Assembly (NCBI RefSeq): GCF_000455265.1
Contig: NZ_HG005139.1
Location: forward strand, 2,787,554 to 2,851,553
DNA from: Paenibacillus antibioticophila
GTDB taxonomy: Bacteria; Bacillota; Bacilli; Paenibacillales; Paenibacillaceae
DNA: 64,000 nt
Reading direction: 5' to 3'
This document shows, piece after piece, positions 36,582 through 44,787 of the stretch. The position numbers were made by a program, and so were the translations under genes. Below the pieces are notes generated by a model. That model worked only from the letters and a program-made list of their open reading frames with translations, was not told the DNA's origin and did not search any database. The first letter of the stretch is position 1, and each line of letters begins with the position of its first letter.

Positions 36582-39224
36582 TTGATTATTCAGGATATGA
36601 AATGCAACAGAATCGAGAATCCGCTGGGTTACGCATTAAGCAAGCCCCGGCTAAGCTGGATTGTTGAGCCTGGAGCCGAAGGTGCGACGTTGCAGCAAGC
36701 TTGCCGGGTTGAGGTGGCCCTGGATGAGGCGTTCTTGAATATTTTGCATGACAGTGGAAAAAGAAAGGATATCGACAGCATCTGCTATGCGCCGGAGCTG
36801 GATCTTGCGCCCCGCGCCCGCTATTACTGGAGGGTCCATGTCTGGACGGACCGCGGCGAAGCGGCCAGCCCTGTAGCCTGGTTTGAAACCGCCAAAATGG
36901 ATGAGCCTTGGACGGGGAGATGGATCACGCCCGATTGGGAGGAGCAATCCGTTCACCCTCTCCTGAGAAGGGGCTTCAGCATTCATAAGGACATCGCTCG
37001 GGCAAGGCTGTATATTTGCGGGTTGGGGCTGTATGAGGCGGAGCTTAACGGACAGCGGGTCGGGAACGAATATTTCACGCCTTACTGTAACAGCTACAAC
37101 AACTGGATTCAATACCAGACCTTTGATGTTACCGACCACATCCATCAAGGGGAAAATGTCATCGGCGCCATGCTGGGCAACGGCTGGTACAAAGGCAGGT
37201 TTGGACTTAGCGGCATAACGCACGGCTATTACGGGAAACATTTTGCCTTGTTATGCGAGCTCGTCATCACCTATACGGATTGCAGCGAGGATACGATCTG
37301 TTCGGATAAGGGCTGGAGATGCGCGCCGTCGCATATATTGGACAGCAGCATTTATGACGGGGAGGTCCAAGACGCGGGGAAGTATACTGAGGAATGGTCC
37401 TCTCCCTCCTTCCATGACGCCGGTTGGGATGGAGTCCGCTGCCTGGACATCGATTTCAATCTGCTGGAGGCCCGCAGAAGCCTACCGGTAAGGATCAAGG
37501 AAGAACTGAAGCCCGTAAAGGTAATTCATACACCAAAGGGCGAAACCGTTCTTGATCTGGGGCAAAATATGGTAGGCTGGGTCCGCTTTAAAAATAAGGC
37601 TCCCAAAGGAAGTATCATACAGCTTCAATATGGCGAGGAAATGCAGGAGGGCTGTTTTTACAGGGACAATCTCCGGTCCGCCAAAGCGGAGTTCACCTAT
37701 ATCTCGAATGGACAGCCCGATGAGGTCCAGCCTTTCTTTACCTTCTACGGCTTCCGGTATGTGAAGGTAGAGGGGTGGCCTGAGGAAGTGAGGGCGGAGG
37801 ATTTTACCGGATGTGTCGTCTATTCCGATCTGGAACCGGCAGGAACTCTTGAAACCTCCAACCCCATGGTGAACCGGCTCATTCTGAACGCCCTTTGGGG
37901 GCAAAAGGGGAATTTCCTGGATGTGCCCACCGATTGTCCGCAGCGGGATGAGCGGATGGGCTGGACAGGAGATGCCCAAATGTTCTCCGGCACCGCCTGC
38001 TTCAATATGGATTGCAATGCCTTCTTTCATAAGTATCTGTATGACCTGGCCCAGGAGCAGGCTACATTGGGCGGAATTGTTCCGCTGACCGTTCCCAGCT
38101 TCGGCTTGAACGAACAGGATTCGCACACCGGTTCCAGTGCATGGTCCGAAGCCGCAACCGTTATTCCCTGGAACCTGTATCTTCACTATGGAGACAAGGC
38201 CATATTGGAGCAACAGCTAAGCAGCATGAAGGACTACGTTGACTGGATAAGACAGCAGGATGACGGAAGCAGGCTGTGGAATACCGGCGTTCACTACGGG
38301 GATTGGCTTGCCTTGGACGGGGACGGCGAATTCAACCCGCTTGGAGGAACACCAACCGATCTGATCGCCACCGCTTATTATGCCTACTCCTCGGAGCTTG
38401 TCGCCAAAGCCGCCAAGGCATTAGGCAAGGACAGCATGGCAGCGGATTATTTCAAGCTGTCGGCTGAGGTAAAGGCAGCCTTCTGCCAAGAATTCGTCAC
38501 CCCGAGCGGACGACTGGCAGCGGATACTCAAACCTCCTACATTCTCGCCCTTTTCATGGATTTGGTTCCGGAATCGTTCCGGCCGCGAATCATCGAAGAC
38601 TTGCGCCGAAATCTGGAGAAGAACAAGTTCTATTTACAGACGGGCTTTGTAGGGACGCCTTATTTCTGCAGGGTTTTATCCGAAAACGGGTACAACGATC
38701 TGGCCTACAGATTATTGCTTAACGAGGAATACCCGAGCTGGCTCTATGAGGTCAAGATGGAGGCGACGACGATTTGGGAGCGGTGGAATTCGCTGCTTCC
38801 CGACGGGAAATTCGGCGAGCTCGGCATGAACTCGTTGAACCATTATACGTATGGTTCCATCGTGGAATGGATGTACCGCAACATGTGCGGAATCCAGCCG
38901 CTGGAGGAAGCCCCCGGCTTCAGGAAAATCCGGCTGGCCCCTCAGCCCAATCCCCTGCTGAAGTATGTTAAAGCGTCCCTGAAGACAGCTTCGGGACTTT
39001 ACGAGAGCGGTTGGAGCTATGAAGAGGACGGTCTCCATTACCGGTTCCGCATCCCTTTCCATGCCGAGGCCGAACTCATACTCCCGGAAGCGGATATCAA
39101 GGACATTACGGTAAACGGAATATCGCTTGAGGCAGGCAGTCTAACTTACAAGGAAGAAGACCGAACAGTGAACATGGTACTCATGACCGGTCAGTACGAA
39201 GTTATCCATGCTGTTAAGCAGTGA
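36582..39224 (+). CDS. Alpha-L-rhamnosidase, GH78
   Basis: 880 residues without signal peptide, so intracellular. N-terminal fibronectin-like and lectin-like modules (KPRLSWIVE, ARYYWRVHVWTD, GLYEAELNGQRVG) lead to the (alpha/alpha)6 barrel with DVPTDCPQRDERMGWTGDAQ (acidic catalytic region near residue 450), GDWLALDG and MEATTIWERWNS, then a C-terminal beta-sandwich. It releases rhamnose from rhamnogalacturonan or plant glycosides. The start is TTG behind GAGGAGGGAA; an out-of-frame ATGAATTGA minigene overlaps it. The gene ends before a strong terminator. Confidence 0.95.
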   Translation: MIIQDMKCNRIENPLGYALSKPRLSWIVEPGAEGATLQQACRVEVALDEAFLNILHDSGKRKDIDSICYAPELDLAPRARYYWRVHVWTDRGEAASPVAWFETAKMDEPWTGRWITPDWEEQSVHPLLRRGFSIHKDIARARLYICGLGLYEAELNGQRVGNEYFTPYCNSYNNWIQYQTFDVTDHIHQGENVIGAMLGNGWYKGRFGLSGITHGYYGKHFALLCELVITYTDCSEDTICSDKGWRCAPSHILDSSIYDGEVQDAGKYTEEWSSPSFHDAGWDGVRCLDIDFNLLEARRSLPVRIKEELKPVKVIHTPKGETVLDLGQNMVGWVRFKNKAPKGSIIQLQYGEEMQEGCFYRDNLRSAKAEFTYISNGQPDEVQPFFTFYGFRYVKVEGWPEEVRAEDFTGCVVYSDLEPAGTLETSNPMVNRLILNALWGQKGNFLDVPTDCPQRDERMGWTGDAQMFSGTACFNMDCNAFFHKYLYDLAQEQATLGGIVPLTVPSFGLNEQDSHTGSSAWSEAATVIPWNLYLHYGDKAILEQQLSSMKDYVDWIRQQDDGSRLWNTGVHYGDWLALDGDGEFNPLGGTPTDLIATAYYAYSSELVAKAAKALGKDSMAADYFKLSAEVKAAFCQEFVTPSGRLAADTQTSYILALFMDLVPESFRPRIIEDLRRNLEKNKFYLQTGFVGTPYFCRVLSENGYNDLAYRLLLNEEYPSWLYEVKMEATTIWERWNSLLPDGKFGELGMNSLNHYTYGSIVEWMYRNMCGIQPLEEAPGFRKIRLAPQPNPLLKYVKASLKTASGLYESGWSYEEDGLHYRFRIPFHAEAELILPEADIKDITVNGISLEAGSLTYKEEDRTVNMVLMTGQYEVIHAVKQ

Positions 39225-39243
39225 GCTACATGAAGAAATCAAT

Positions 39244-39285
39244 CAGCAAAAACGGCCAAAGAGTTCTCCTTGGCCGTTTTTGCTG
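39244..39285. terminator. Bidirectional terminator
   Basis: CAGCAAAAACGGCCAA pairs with TTGGCCGTTTTTGCTG around a 10-nt loop, giving T runs both ways. It ends the GH78 gene and the convergent ABC operon. Confidence 0.9.
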
Positions 39286-39295
39286 TTATGTTCAA

Positions 39296-39976
39296 TTATT
39301 TCCCCGCAACCAGCTTGCCCTCTTCCAAAAACAATACCCGATCACACAGCGGCAACACTCGCTCATCATGCGTTACAATCACTGCGCTTTTCGCTTGTCC
39401 CCTTACTTGCTGCGCAATCAGGTTGACAACATCCAGGCCGCGGGCCGCATCCAGACTGGCGGTTGGCTCATCCGCAAACAGGACAGCCGGATCATTCATC
39501 AGTGCTCTCGCGATAGCGACCCGTTGCCGTTCCCCGCCCGAAAGCTTATCCGGATACGCCTGCAGCCGATGGGACAGGTCCATCCTGCGGAGCAATTCAG
39601 CTGAACGCTTTGCGGATTGAGCCTTCACCTGACCTGCCAGGTTGGCAACAAGCTGCAACTGCTCTTGCACTTTCAAATACGGGATCAGATTTGCACTTTG
39701 AAAAATAAATCCGATTTTCCGCAAACGCAGCTCTGACAACTCCTGTTTGCTTTTATTAAGAATAGATGTGCCCTCAAGCAGAACATCGCCGTCCGTCGGT
39801 GCCAACAATGCGCCTGCGATGGACAGAAAGGTGCTCTTTCCTGATCCGGACGGGCCCATCACAGCGATTATTTCTCCTTCGGATACCTCCAGATTCAGGT
39901 TGTCCAATATCTTTCTTTCGGTCCCTCCATCTTCAAAGGTTTGCGTAATTTGTTGCAATTCAAGCAGATGTCTCAT
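39296..39976 (-). CDS. ABC transporter ATP-binding protein (MacB/LolD type)
   Basis: 226 residues. Walker A GPSGSGKST, Q-loop region FIFQSANLIPYL, signature LSGGERQRVAIARAL, Walker B VLFADEPTASLD and the H-loop VIVTHDERV are all intact. It energises the permease encoded just before it; the two overlap by four bases. The type exports peptides, lipids or antibiotics, or acts mechanically on the envelope. Confidence 0.95.
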   Translation of the reverse strand: MRHLLELQQITQTFEDGGTERKILDNLNLEVSEGEIIAVMGPSGSGKSTFLSIAGALLAPTDGDVLLEGTSILNKSKQELSELRLRKIGFIFQSANLIPYLKVQEQLQLVANLAGQVKAQSAKRSAELLRRMDLSHRLQAYPDKLSGGERQRVAIARALMNDPAVLFADEPTASLDAARGLDVVNLIAQQVRGQAKSAVIVTHDERVLPLCDRVLFLEEGKLVAGK

Positions 39977-41100
39977 GCTGCAGTCCTCCCAATCGCATCC
40001 AGCGCATCTATTTTAGTTACCTTCCATACGGAAAATAAGGAGCCGCCAAGTGACATGACGATAAAGGAGACACCGGTAATCACCACGGTTAGCCAGCCCA
40101 ATTGAAATGGCATAGAGTCAGGCAAGACTGCCTTGAATAGTTGAACGATCAGAATACTTAGAGCCAGACTGCCGACCGACAGAACCAGGACCTGAAGCGC
40201 TACGCTTTTTGCCAGATAGGAAGTTCGAGTGCCAATAGCCTTCAAAATACCAAACTGGCTTGTCTTCTGGATGGTAATAACGTAGAAAAAGACGGCCAGG
40301 ACAAATGCAGAAATGGCAAACAGGAATCCAATCATCATCAGCAGTGAACCCTGTTCTTCCTTGTAACCCGGAATGGCTGAGATAGCCTCCGACTTGGTGA
40401 TTATCTCCGTTCCCGGCAAGGCCTCCTGCAAATAGGTCAACTGATCCGCCGAGACCTTTACGGCAATCGCATTGTACCGGGTGTTACTTGCAGCCTCATC
40501 AGCACCTGGATGACCTGGGGACTGCATTTGAAGATCAATCCAGTCTTGCTCACTGAGAAATACCGCAGGGGTATGGCTAAAGGATTCATTGGCTACAAAT
40601 CCATTGACCGTCCACTCCGCTCCTGAAGCCTGATCTACAAGCACCGTACCGATATCTATCCCATCCTCAGTCATCGATTGATCGACAAGAACATAACGAT
40701 TCGATGAATCAGAGAGCTTGGTACCGGATGTCAGCTCAGGCATCAGCCAGCCTTCCGGCCGAACAGCAAGCAGCGTAATATCCAGCTTCACCGTCTCTCC
40801 CTCAGGAATGACAGTCGTCATGCTTACTCCGAGCGGCTCCACATTCTGATCGCCTACAACAGCCGCTGCCGCATCAAGCTGCTCCTCGTCGATCTGTGAC
40901 CGGGTAAACCGGTGATTCGAGTTATCTTCCATTACAAAATGAGTAGCCGCCATATTTTTTACAGAAGCAGCATTATCATAAGCAAGCCCTTGAGCAAGGC
41001 CTGTGACGAATAATACGAGAAACGCAACAAGCACCATTATTGTAGCAATCAGGATATATCTTGCCTTGGCAAATCTCATCTCTCTAAGCGCTAAAAACAT
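39973..41100 (-). CDS. FtsX/MacB-type ABC transporter permease
   Basis: 375 residues. One N-terminal membrane helix (YILIATIMVLVAFLVLFVTG), a roughly 200-residue extracytoplasmic domain and three C-terminal helices, the MacB/DevC-like layout. ISAFVLAVFFYVITIQKTSQFGILKAIG carries the motif that precedes the cytoplasmic coupling loop. It overlaps the ATPase gene by four bases (ATGA). It lies in a unit with the two-component genes upstream, so export is probably induced by the sensed stress. Confidence 0.93.
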   Translation of the reverse strand: MFLALREMRFAKARYILIATIMVLVAFLVLFVTGLAQGLAYDNAASVKNMAATHFVMEDNSNHRFTRSQIDEEQLDAAAAVVGDQNVEPLGVSMTTVIPEGETVKLDITLLAVRPEGWLMPELTSGTKLSDSSNRYVLVDQSMTEDGIDIGTVLVDQASGAEWTVNGFVANESFSHTPAVFLSEQDWIDLQMQSPGHPGADEAASNTRYNAIAVKVSADQLTYLQEALPGTEIITKSEAISAIPGYKEEQGSLLMMIGFLFAISAFVLAVFFYVITIQKTSQFGILKAIGTRTSYLAKSVALQVLVLSVGSLALSILIVQLFKAVLPDSMPFQLGWLTVVITGVSFIVMSLGGSLFSVWKVTKIDALDAIGRTAA

Positions 41101-41165
41101 AGGCTTCCCTCCTTTGTTATGAGCAAATTATAGGAAGCGAAAATAAACAGCAAATAAACAACAGG

Positions 41166-42539
41166 TTACAGCCGCGGTAAAGACACCGTAAAGAGGGTCC
41201 CCTCCGATGAACTGGTCACCTCGATTTGACCGTCATGGATCTGGATGATTTTTTTCACGATGGAAAGACCTAGCCCAGTCCGGCCAGTATGCTTCCGTGC
41301 ACGATCCGCCCGATAGAAACGATCGAATATAAAAGGCAGGTGCTCGTCTTCAATCCCATCTCCGGTATCACGGATGTAGATCAAATGATGAGCAGCAGTC
41401 TGCTCGGCCCGGATCTCAATCGATCTTCCGTTCGGAATATGATTTACCGCGTTGCCAAGCAAATTCATCCATACCTGCATGAGCAGCACTTCATCGCCGT
41501 GAAGCTGGATCGTGTCGGGCACAGATAATTTGAGCGACAGCTCCTTTTCCTCCAACTGCCATTGCAGCAATTTAGCTGCCTGCCGAATTTGGCCAAGCAG
41601 AGAGAAGGTTGTCCGGGTAATAGCCTCCTGACCGGATTCCAGGGAGGAGAGCAGGAGCAGTTGTCTACTAAGCAAAGAGAGATGCTGGCTTTCTTCTTCA
41701 ATAATCGTCGAATAATGCTGCCGGTCTGACGGGGAAAGACTGTCGTCGGCGAGCACCTTGGCAAAGCCTTGAATCGAAGTGAGCGGGGATTGAATTTCAT
41801 GGGATACATTAGATACAAACTGCTGGCGCGACAAATCCACCCGCTCCAGCTCCCGGCTCATCGTCATGAAATGTCCGGCTAATTGCCCGACTTCATCACG
41901 TCTTGTGCCCGGCAAGCGAAGATTGTAGTTGCCTGCAGCTATTTGCTTGGTCGCTTCCGTCAATTGAGTGATTGGTTTAACCAGGTATCTGGTACTGAAA
42001 ATGAATAGAGCGATACTGATAATCACCGTAAGCAAGCCGATTAGAGCGAAGAAAATGCGCAATTCACCGAACTGCAGGATCACGTCCGGGCGCATGAACA
42101 GAGCATATATTTGCTGATCCAGATGAACGGTAACTCCAACCGTGTTGCTTAATCGGTTATCGAAAAAGCCCGTAATAAATAGCTTGTTGGGAAATTGGGC
42201 TACACCATGGTAGACCTCTCCGTTCAGCACTTGATCAATAGCCTGTCTACTTAAATCCTGCTTTCGAAATTCGCTGCCGAAAAAGCGGTCCTCACCTTGG
42301 GCATTCGTCAGATAGATTTCATACCCAAGCGCGGCAGCATTATGAAGATAGTCCTCCATCCGCTCAGGATCATCCTCTGCATATTCTTTAATTTGCTCCG
42401 CAATAGTGACCAGCTTCTGATCATTGAAGGACTTAAGCTGGATATGATAGTACACATTCGAAATGATGAATCCGAGCAAGCTGCTGGCTAGAATAACGGC
42501 AACCGTAATGAGAAAGACCCGGGAGTACAACGATCTCAT
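41166..42539 (-). CDS. Sensor histidine kinase
   Basis: 457 residues. Two membrane segments (VFLITVAVILASSLLGFII and LLTVIISIALFIFSTRYLV) enclose an extracytoplasmic loop of about 130 residues. HAMP (LTEATKQIAAGNYNLRLP), the phospho-His in FVSNVSHEIQSPLTSIQGF and the ATPase motifs NLLGNAVNH, IRDTGDGI and GRTGLGLSIVKKI follow. It overlaps the response regulator gene by four bases and lies 65 bp before the ABC permease gene. It probably controls that exporter. Confidence 0.95.
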   Translation of the reverse strand: MRSLYSRVFLITVAVILASSLLGFIISNVYYHIQLKSFNDQKLVTIAEQIKEYAEDDPERMEDYLHNAAALGYEIYLTNAQGEDRFFGSEFRKQDLSRQAIDQVLNGEVYHGVAQFPNKLFITGFFDNRLSNTVGVTVHLDQQIYALFMRPDVILQFGELRIFFALIGLLTVIISIALFIFSTRYLVKPITQLTEATKQIAAGNYNLRLPGTRRDEVGQLAGHFMTMSRELERVDLSRQQFVSNVSHEIQSPLTSIQGFAKVLADDSLSPSDRQHYSTIIEEESQHLSLLSRQLLLLSSLESGQEAITRTTFSLLGQIRQAAKLLQWQLEEKELSLKLSVPDTIQLHGDEVLLMQVWMNLLGNAVNHIPNGRSIEIRAEQTAAHHLIYIRDTGDGIEDEHLPFIFDRFYRADRARKHTGRTGLGLSIVKKIIQIHDGQIEVTSSSEGTLFTVSLPRL

Positions 42540-43213
42540 GGCGTCTTCACCTCGATCTTATAACCGATCCCCCGGACCGTCTGAATCGTAAAGTCGCTTG
42601 TATAATCTGCAAAACGCTCCCGCAGCCGCTTGATATGAACGACCACGGTATGGTCGTCGCCCTCATAATCCTCTCCCCATACTAGACGAATCAGTTCGTC
42701 CCTCGAGAACAGACGCCCTGGATATTGGGCAAGCTGGGACAGCAATTCGAATTCCTTCATGGGCATGATGAATACAGATTGCCCGTCGGAAACTTCGAAA
42801 TTATTCCGGTCAATCGTAATGCGATTCAATTTAATGATATTATCCGAGGTTCGGTTGTAACGGCGGAATAGCGCCTTTACCCTAAATACCAGCTCCTCCG
42901 GCTCGAACGGCTTGGTCACGTAGTCATCCGTCCCGCGCATATAACCCCTTTTCTTATCTGCCAGTTGATCCAGCGCAGTAAGCATAATAATCGGAATATT
43001 GTAATCGTTCCTGATATATTCGCATAAATCAAAACCGTCCATCCCGGGCATCAAAATATCTATAATCGCAAGATCTATCGGAGCCTGCCCCATCAACTTA
43101 ACCGCTTCTTGCCCATCCTGTGCTTCATGCACCTGATAGCCCTCCTTAGTCAGCGCATAACGAAGGAGTTCCCTGATATTCACATTGTCGTCAGCGATCA
43201 GCACTTGCTTCAT
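42536..43213 (-). CDS. OmpR/PhoB-family response regulator
   Basis: About 225 residues. Receiver domain with IADDN, phospho-Asp in LAIIDILMPGMDGF, Thr in IIMLTAL and Lys in DYVTKPFEPEEL; C-terminal winged helix with RDELIRLVWGEDYEGDDHTV and VRGIGYKIE. The ATG is about 14 bases from AAGGGA, so a GTG four codons upstream is an alternative start. It overlaps the kinase gene and probably activates the ABC exporter operon. Confidence 0.94.
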   Translation of the reverse strand: MKQVLIADDNVNIRELLRYALTKEGYQVHEAQDGQEAVKLMGQAPIDLAIIDILMPGMDGFDLCEYIRNDYNIPIIMLTALDQLADKKRGYMRGTDDYVTKPFEPEELVFRVKALFRRYNRTSDNIIKLNRITIDRNNFEVSDGQSVFIMPMKEFELLSQLAQYPGRLFSRDELIRLVWGEDYEGDDHTVVVHIKRLRERFADYTSDFTIQTVRGIGYKIEVKTP

Positions 43214-43269
43214 AAGCTTGTCCACATTCCCTTCATGGCCGAAATAACCGTCAATAGTCTTAAGCTGCG

Positions 43270-43755
43270 TTACTTCCCTGCTTTGCCCGACATAGGAAAA
43301 TAACTCATCTCCGCAGGCGAGGAGGTCTTGGTCTTGGGCTTCGCTTCTCCCTCGCTATGACCGTCAAGGCCTCCAACCGAGCAGTCCCGCCGATATTTCC
43401 CCTCCTTCAGCTTCATATCGATAAAATCTACGACCTGCTGCAGAGAGTTGATTTGTGCGGCAATATTTTCCCTATGGCTTCTTAAAAGCTCAACCAACTC
43501 AGGGTAATCGGCGGGATCGCTATCTTTAGATACCGACAAAAAGGGGCGCATTTCTTCTAGTGGCATTCCTGTCTTTTTGAGGCAGCCTAACAATTGAATG
43601 GTCTCGATATCCTCCTGACGGTAGATACGATGCCCGTTATCCTTCCGCTCCGCACGAGGGAGCAATGAGATCTTTTCATAATAACGGATCGTATCCTCGG
43701 TCATCCCCGTTTGCTCGGCGGTCTGTTTTATCGTAAAGGTCTGTTCATCCTTCAT
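43270..43755 (-). CDS. MerR-family transcriptional regulator
   Basis: 161 residues. N-terminal MerR helix-turn-helix and wing (TIKQTAEQTGMTEDTIRYYE, then RKDNGHRIYRQEDIETIQLL), a dimerisation coiled coil near residues 85-120, and a short polar tail with one Cys (RRDCSVGG). The start after GGGAGA is used. No metal-binding Cys pair is visible, so it resembles the organic-stress branch (AdhR-like) rather than metal sensors. Its promoter and the divergent SDR promoter both have the MerR-type 19-bp spacer. Confidence 0.9.
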   Translation of the reverse strand: MKDEQTFTIKQTAEQTGMTEDTIRYYEKISLLPRAERKDNGHRIYRQEDIETIQLLGCLKKTGMPLEEMRPFLSVSKDSDPADYPELVELLRSHRENIAAQINSLQQVVDFIDMKLKEGKYRRDCSVGGLDGHSEGEAKPKTKTSSPAEMSYFPMSGKAGK

Positions 43756-43786
43756 TCCATTCTCTCCCGGTAATAGTTTTCTGTGC

Positions 43787-43817
43787 ATTATACATCTTGG
43801 AGCTTACTCCAAGTCAA
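43787..43817 (-). promoter_or_regulatory. MerR-type promoter/operator of the MerR gene
   Basis: On the minus strand TTGACT and TATAAT are 19 bp apart, and the spacer holds the dyad CTTGGAGTAAGCTCCAAG. A 19-bp spacer with a centred dyad is the hallmark of MerR-activated promoters. Confidence 0.8.
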
Positions 43818-43853
43818 GTCTCTTCTTCTCGGAGGAAACGTGATTTTGGCCCC

Positions 43854-43884
43854 TTGACTTGGAGCCGACTTCAAGTTGTAGAGT
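43854..43884 (+). promoter_or_regulatory. MerR-type promoter/operator of the SDR gene
   Basis: TTGACT and TAGAGT are 19 bp apart around the dyad ACTTGGAGCCGACTTCAAGT. It shares the TTGGAG half-site with the opposite promoter. Confidence 0.8.
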
Positions 43885-43926
43885 GTGCATGACTGGAGCA
43901 AATATACCGCTATAAGGAGAAGATGC

Positions 43927-44787
43927 ATGATGAAGAAGAGCCCAAGTGAACACGTTGCATTGATTACCGGCGCAAGTGCCGGGATCGGTCTGGAATTAAC
44001 TCGAAGACTACTGTCCGAGAACTGGCAGGTGGTTGCTCTGAACCGTTCCAACTTTCCAGAGGACGATCAGAACCTCCAAAATGCGGTCCATAGCGGATCA
44101 CTTCGCGTTTATAAAACGGAGGATCTTTCGGATTATGTCAGCTTGAGACGTACCTTGGAAGAGATAAAAAGCAAGGAGCAGCGAATCGATATTTTATTCA
44201 ATAATGCCGGCGGCTCCTTTTCTCAACTAAACTATTCGAAGCAGGGGCGGGAGATGCATTATGAGCTGCTGACGGTTGTTCCGTACATTATTCTGATGGA
44301 ACTGAAGGGACTGCTGGAACAAGGGGATTTAAAAACGGTGATTAACACCTCGTCTGCAGCATTTAACTTCACCAAGATGTTTTCAATGGAAATTCTGGAG
44401 CGTCCCAAAACGTTCCGTAAACTGATCGGTCCTTACGCCACTTCAAAGCTGGCTCTTTCACTATGGACTCAGGCCATCGCACCTCAGCTTGCCAAGGAGG
44501 AGATGATGATCCGCAGCGTTGACCCAGGCGGCAACAACACGCTAAGAAAGGGGAAACCGTCCGGAATCCCCCTTGTAGTTAAAGCGTTGATGCGGTTATT
44601 TTTCCCTCCGCCTGCTCACGGTGCCGACAAGCTGTATGAAGGGGCTCTAGGAGCTCACCGGAACAAGACCGGCGTATATTTGGTGAAAGGTCAGGTTTCA
44701 AAATTAAAATTTAGCGACCAGGCGCAGAAGGTGCTGCAAAGAATCCAACAGATTTATGAGGCTGAATTTTTAAGACGGATAAACTGA
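43927..44787 (+). CDS. Short-chain dehydrogenase/reductase
   Basis: 286 residues. The cofactor motif TGASAGIGLELTRRLL, NNAGG in LFNNAGGSFSQL, a Ser region in TVINTSSAAF and the YxxxK-type motif GPYATSKLALSL are visible. It oxidises or reduces a small carbonyl or alcohol substrate with NAD(P). The start follows AAGGAG; longer in-frame starts lack a site. It is divergent from the MerR gene and controlled by a MerR-type promoter. Its last 34 bp overlap the end of leuA on the other strand. Confidence 0.9.
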   Translation: MMKKSPSEHVALITGASAGIGLELTRRLLSENWQVVALNRSNFPEDDQNLQNAVHSGSLRVYKTEDLSDYVSLRRTLEEIKSKEQRIDILFNNAGGSFSQLNYSKQGREMHYELLTVVPYIILMELKGLLEQGDLKTVINTSSAAFNFTKMFSMEILERPKTFRKLIGPYATSKLALSLWTQAIAPQLAKEEMMIRSVDPGGNNTLRKGKPSGIPLVVKALMRLFFPPPAHGADKLYEGALGAHRNKTGVYLVKGQVSKLKFSDQAQKVLQRIQQIYEAEFLRRIN

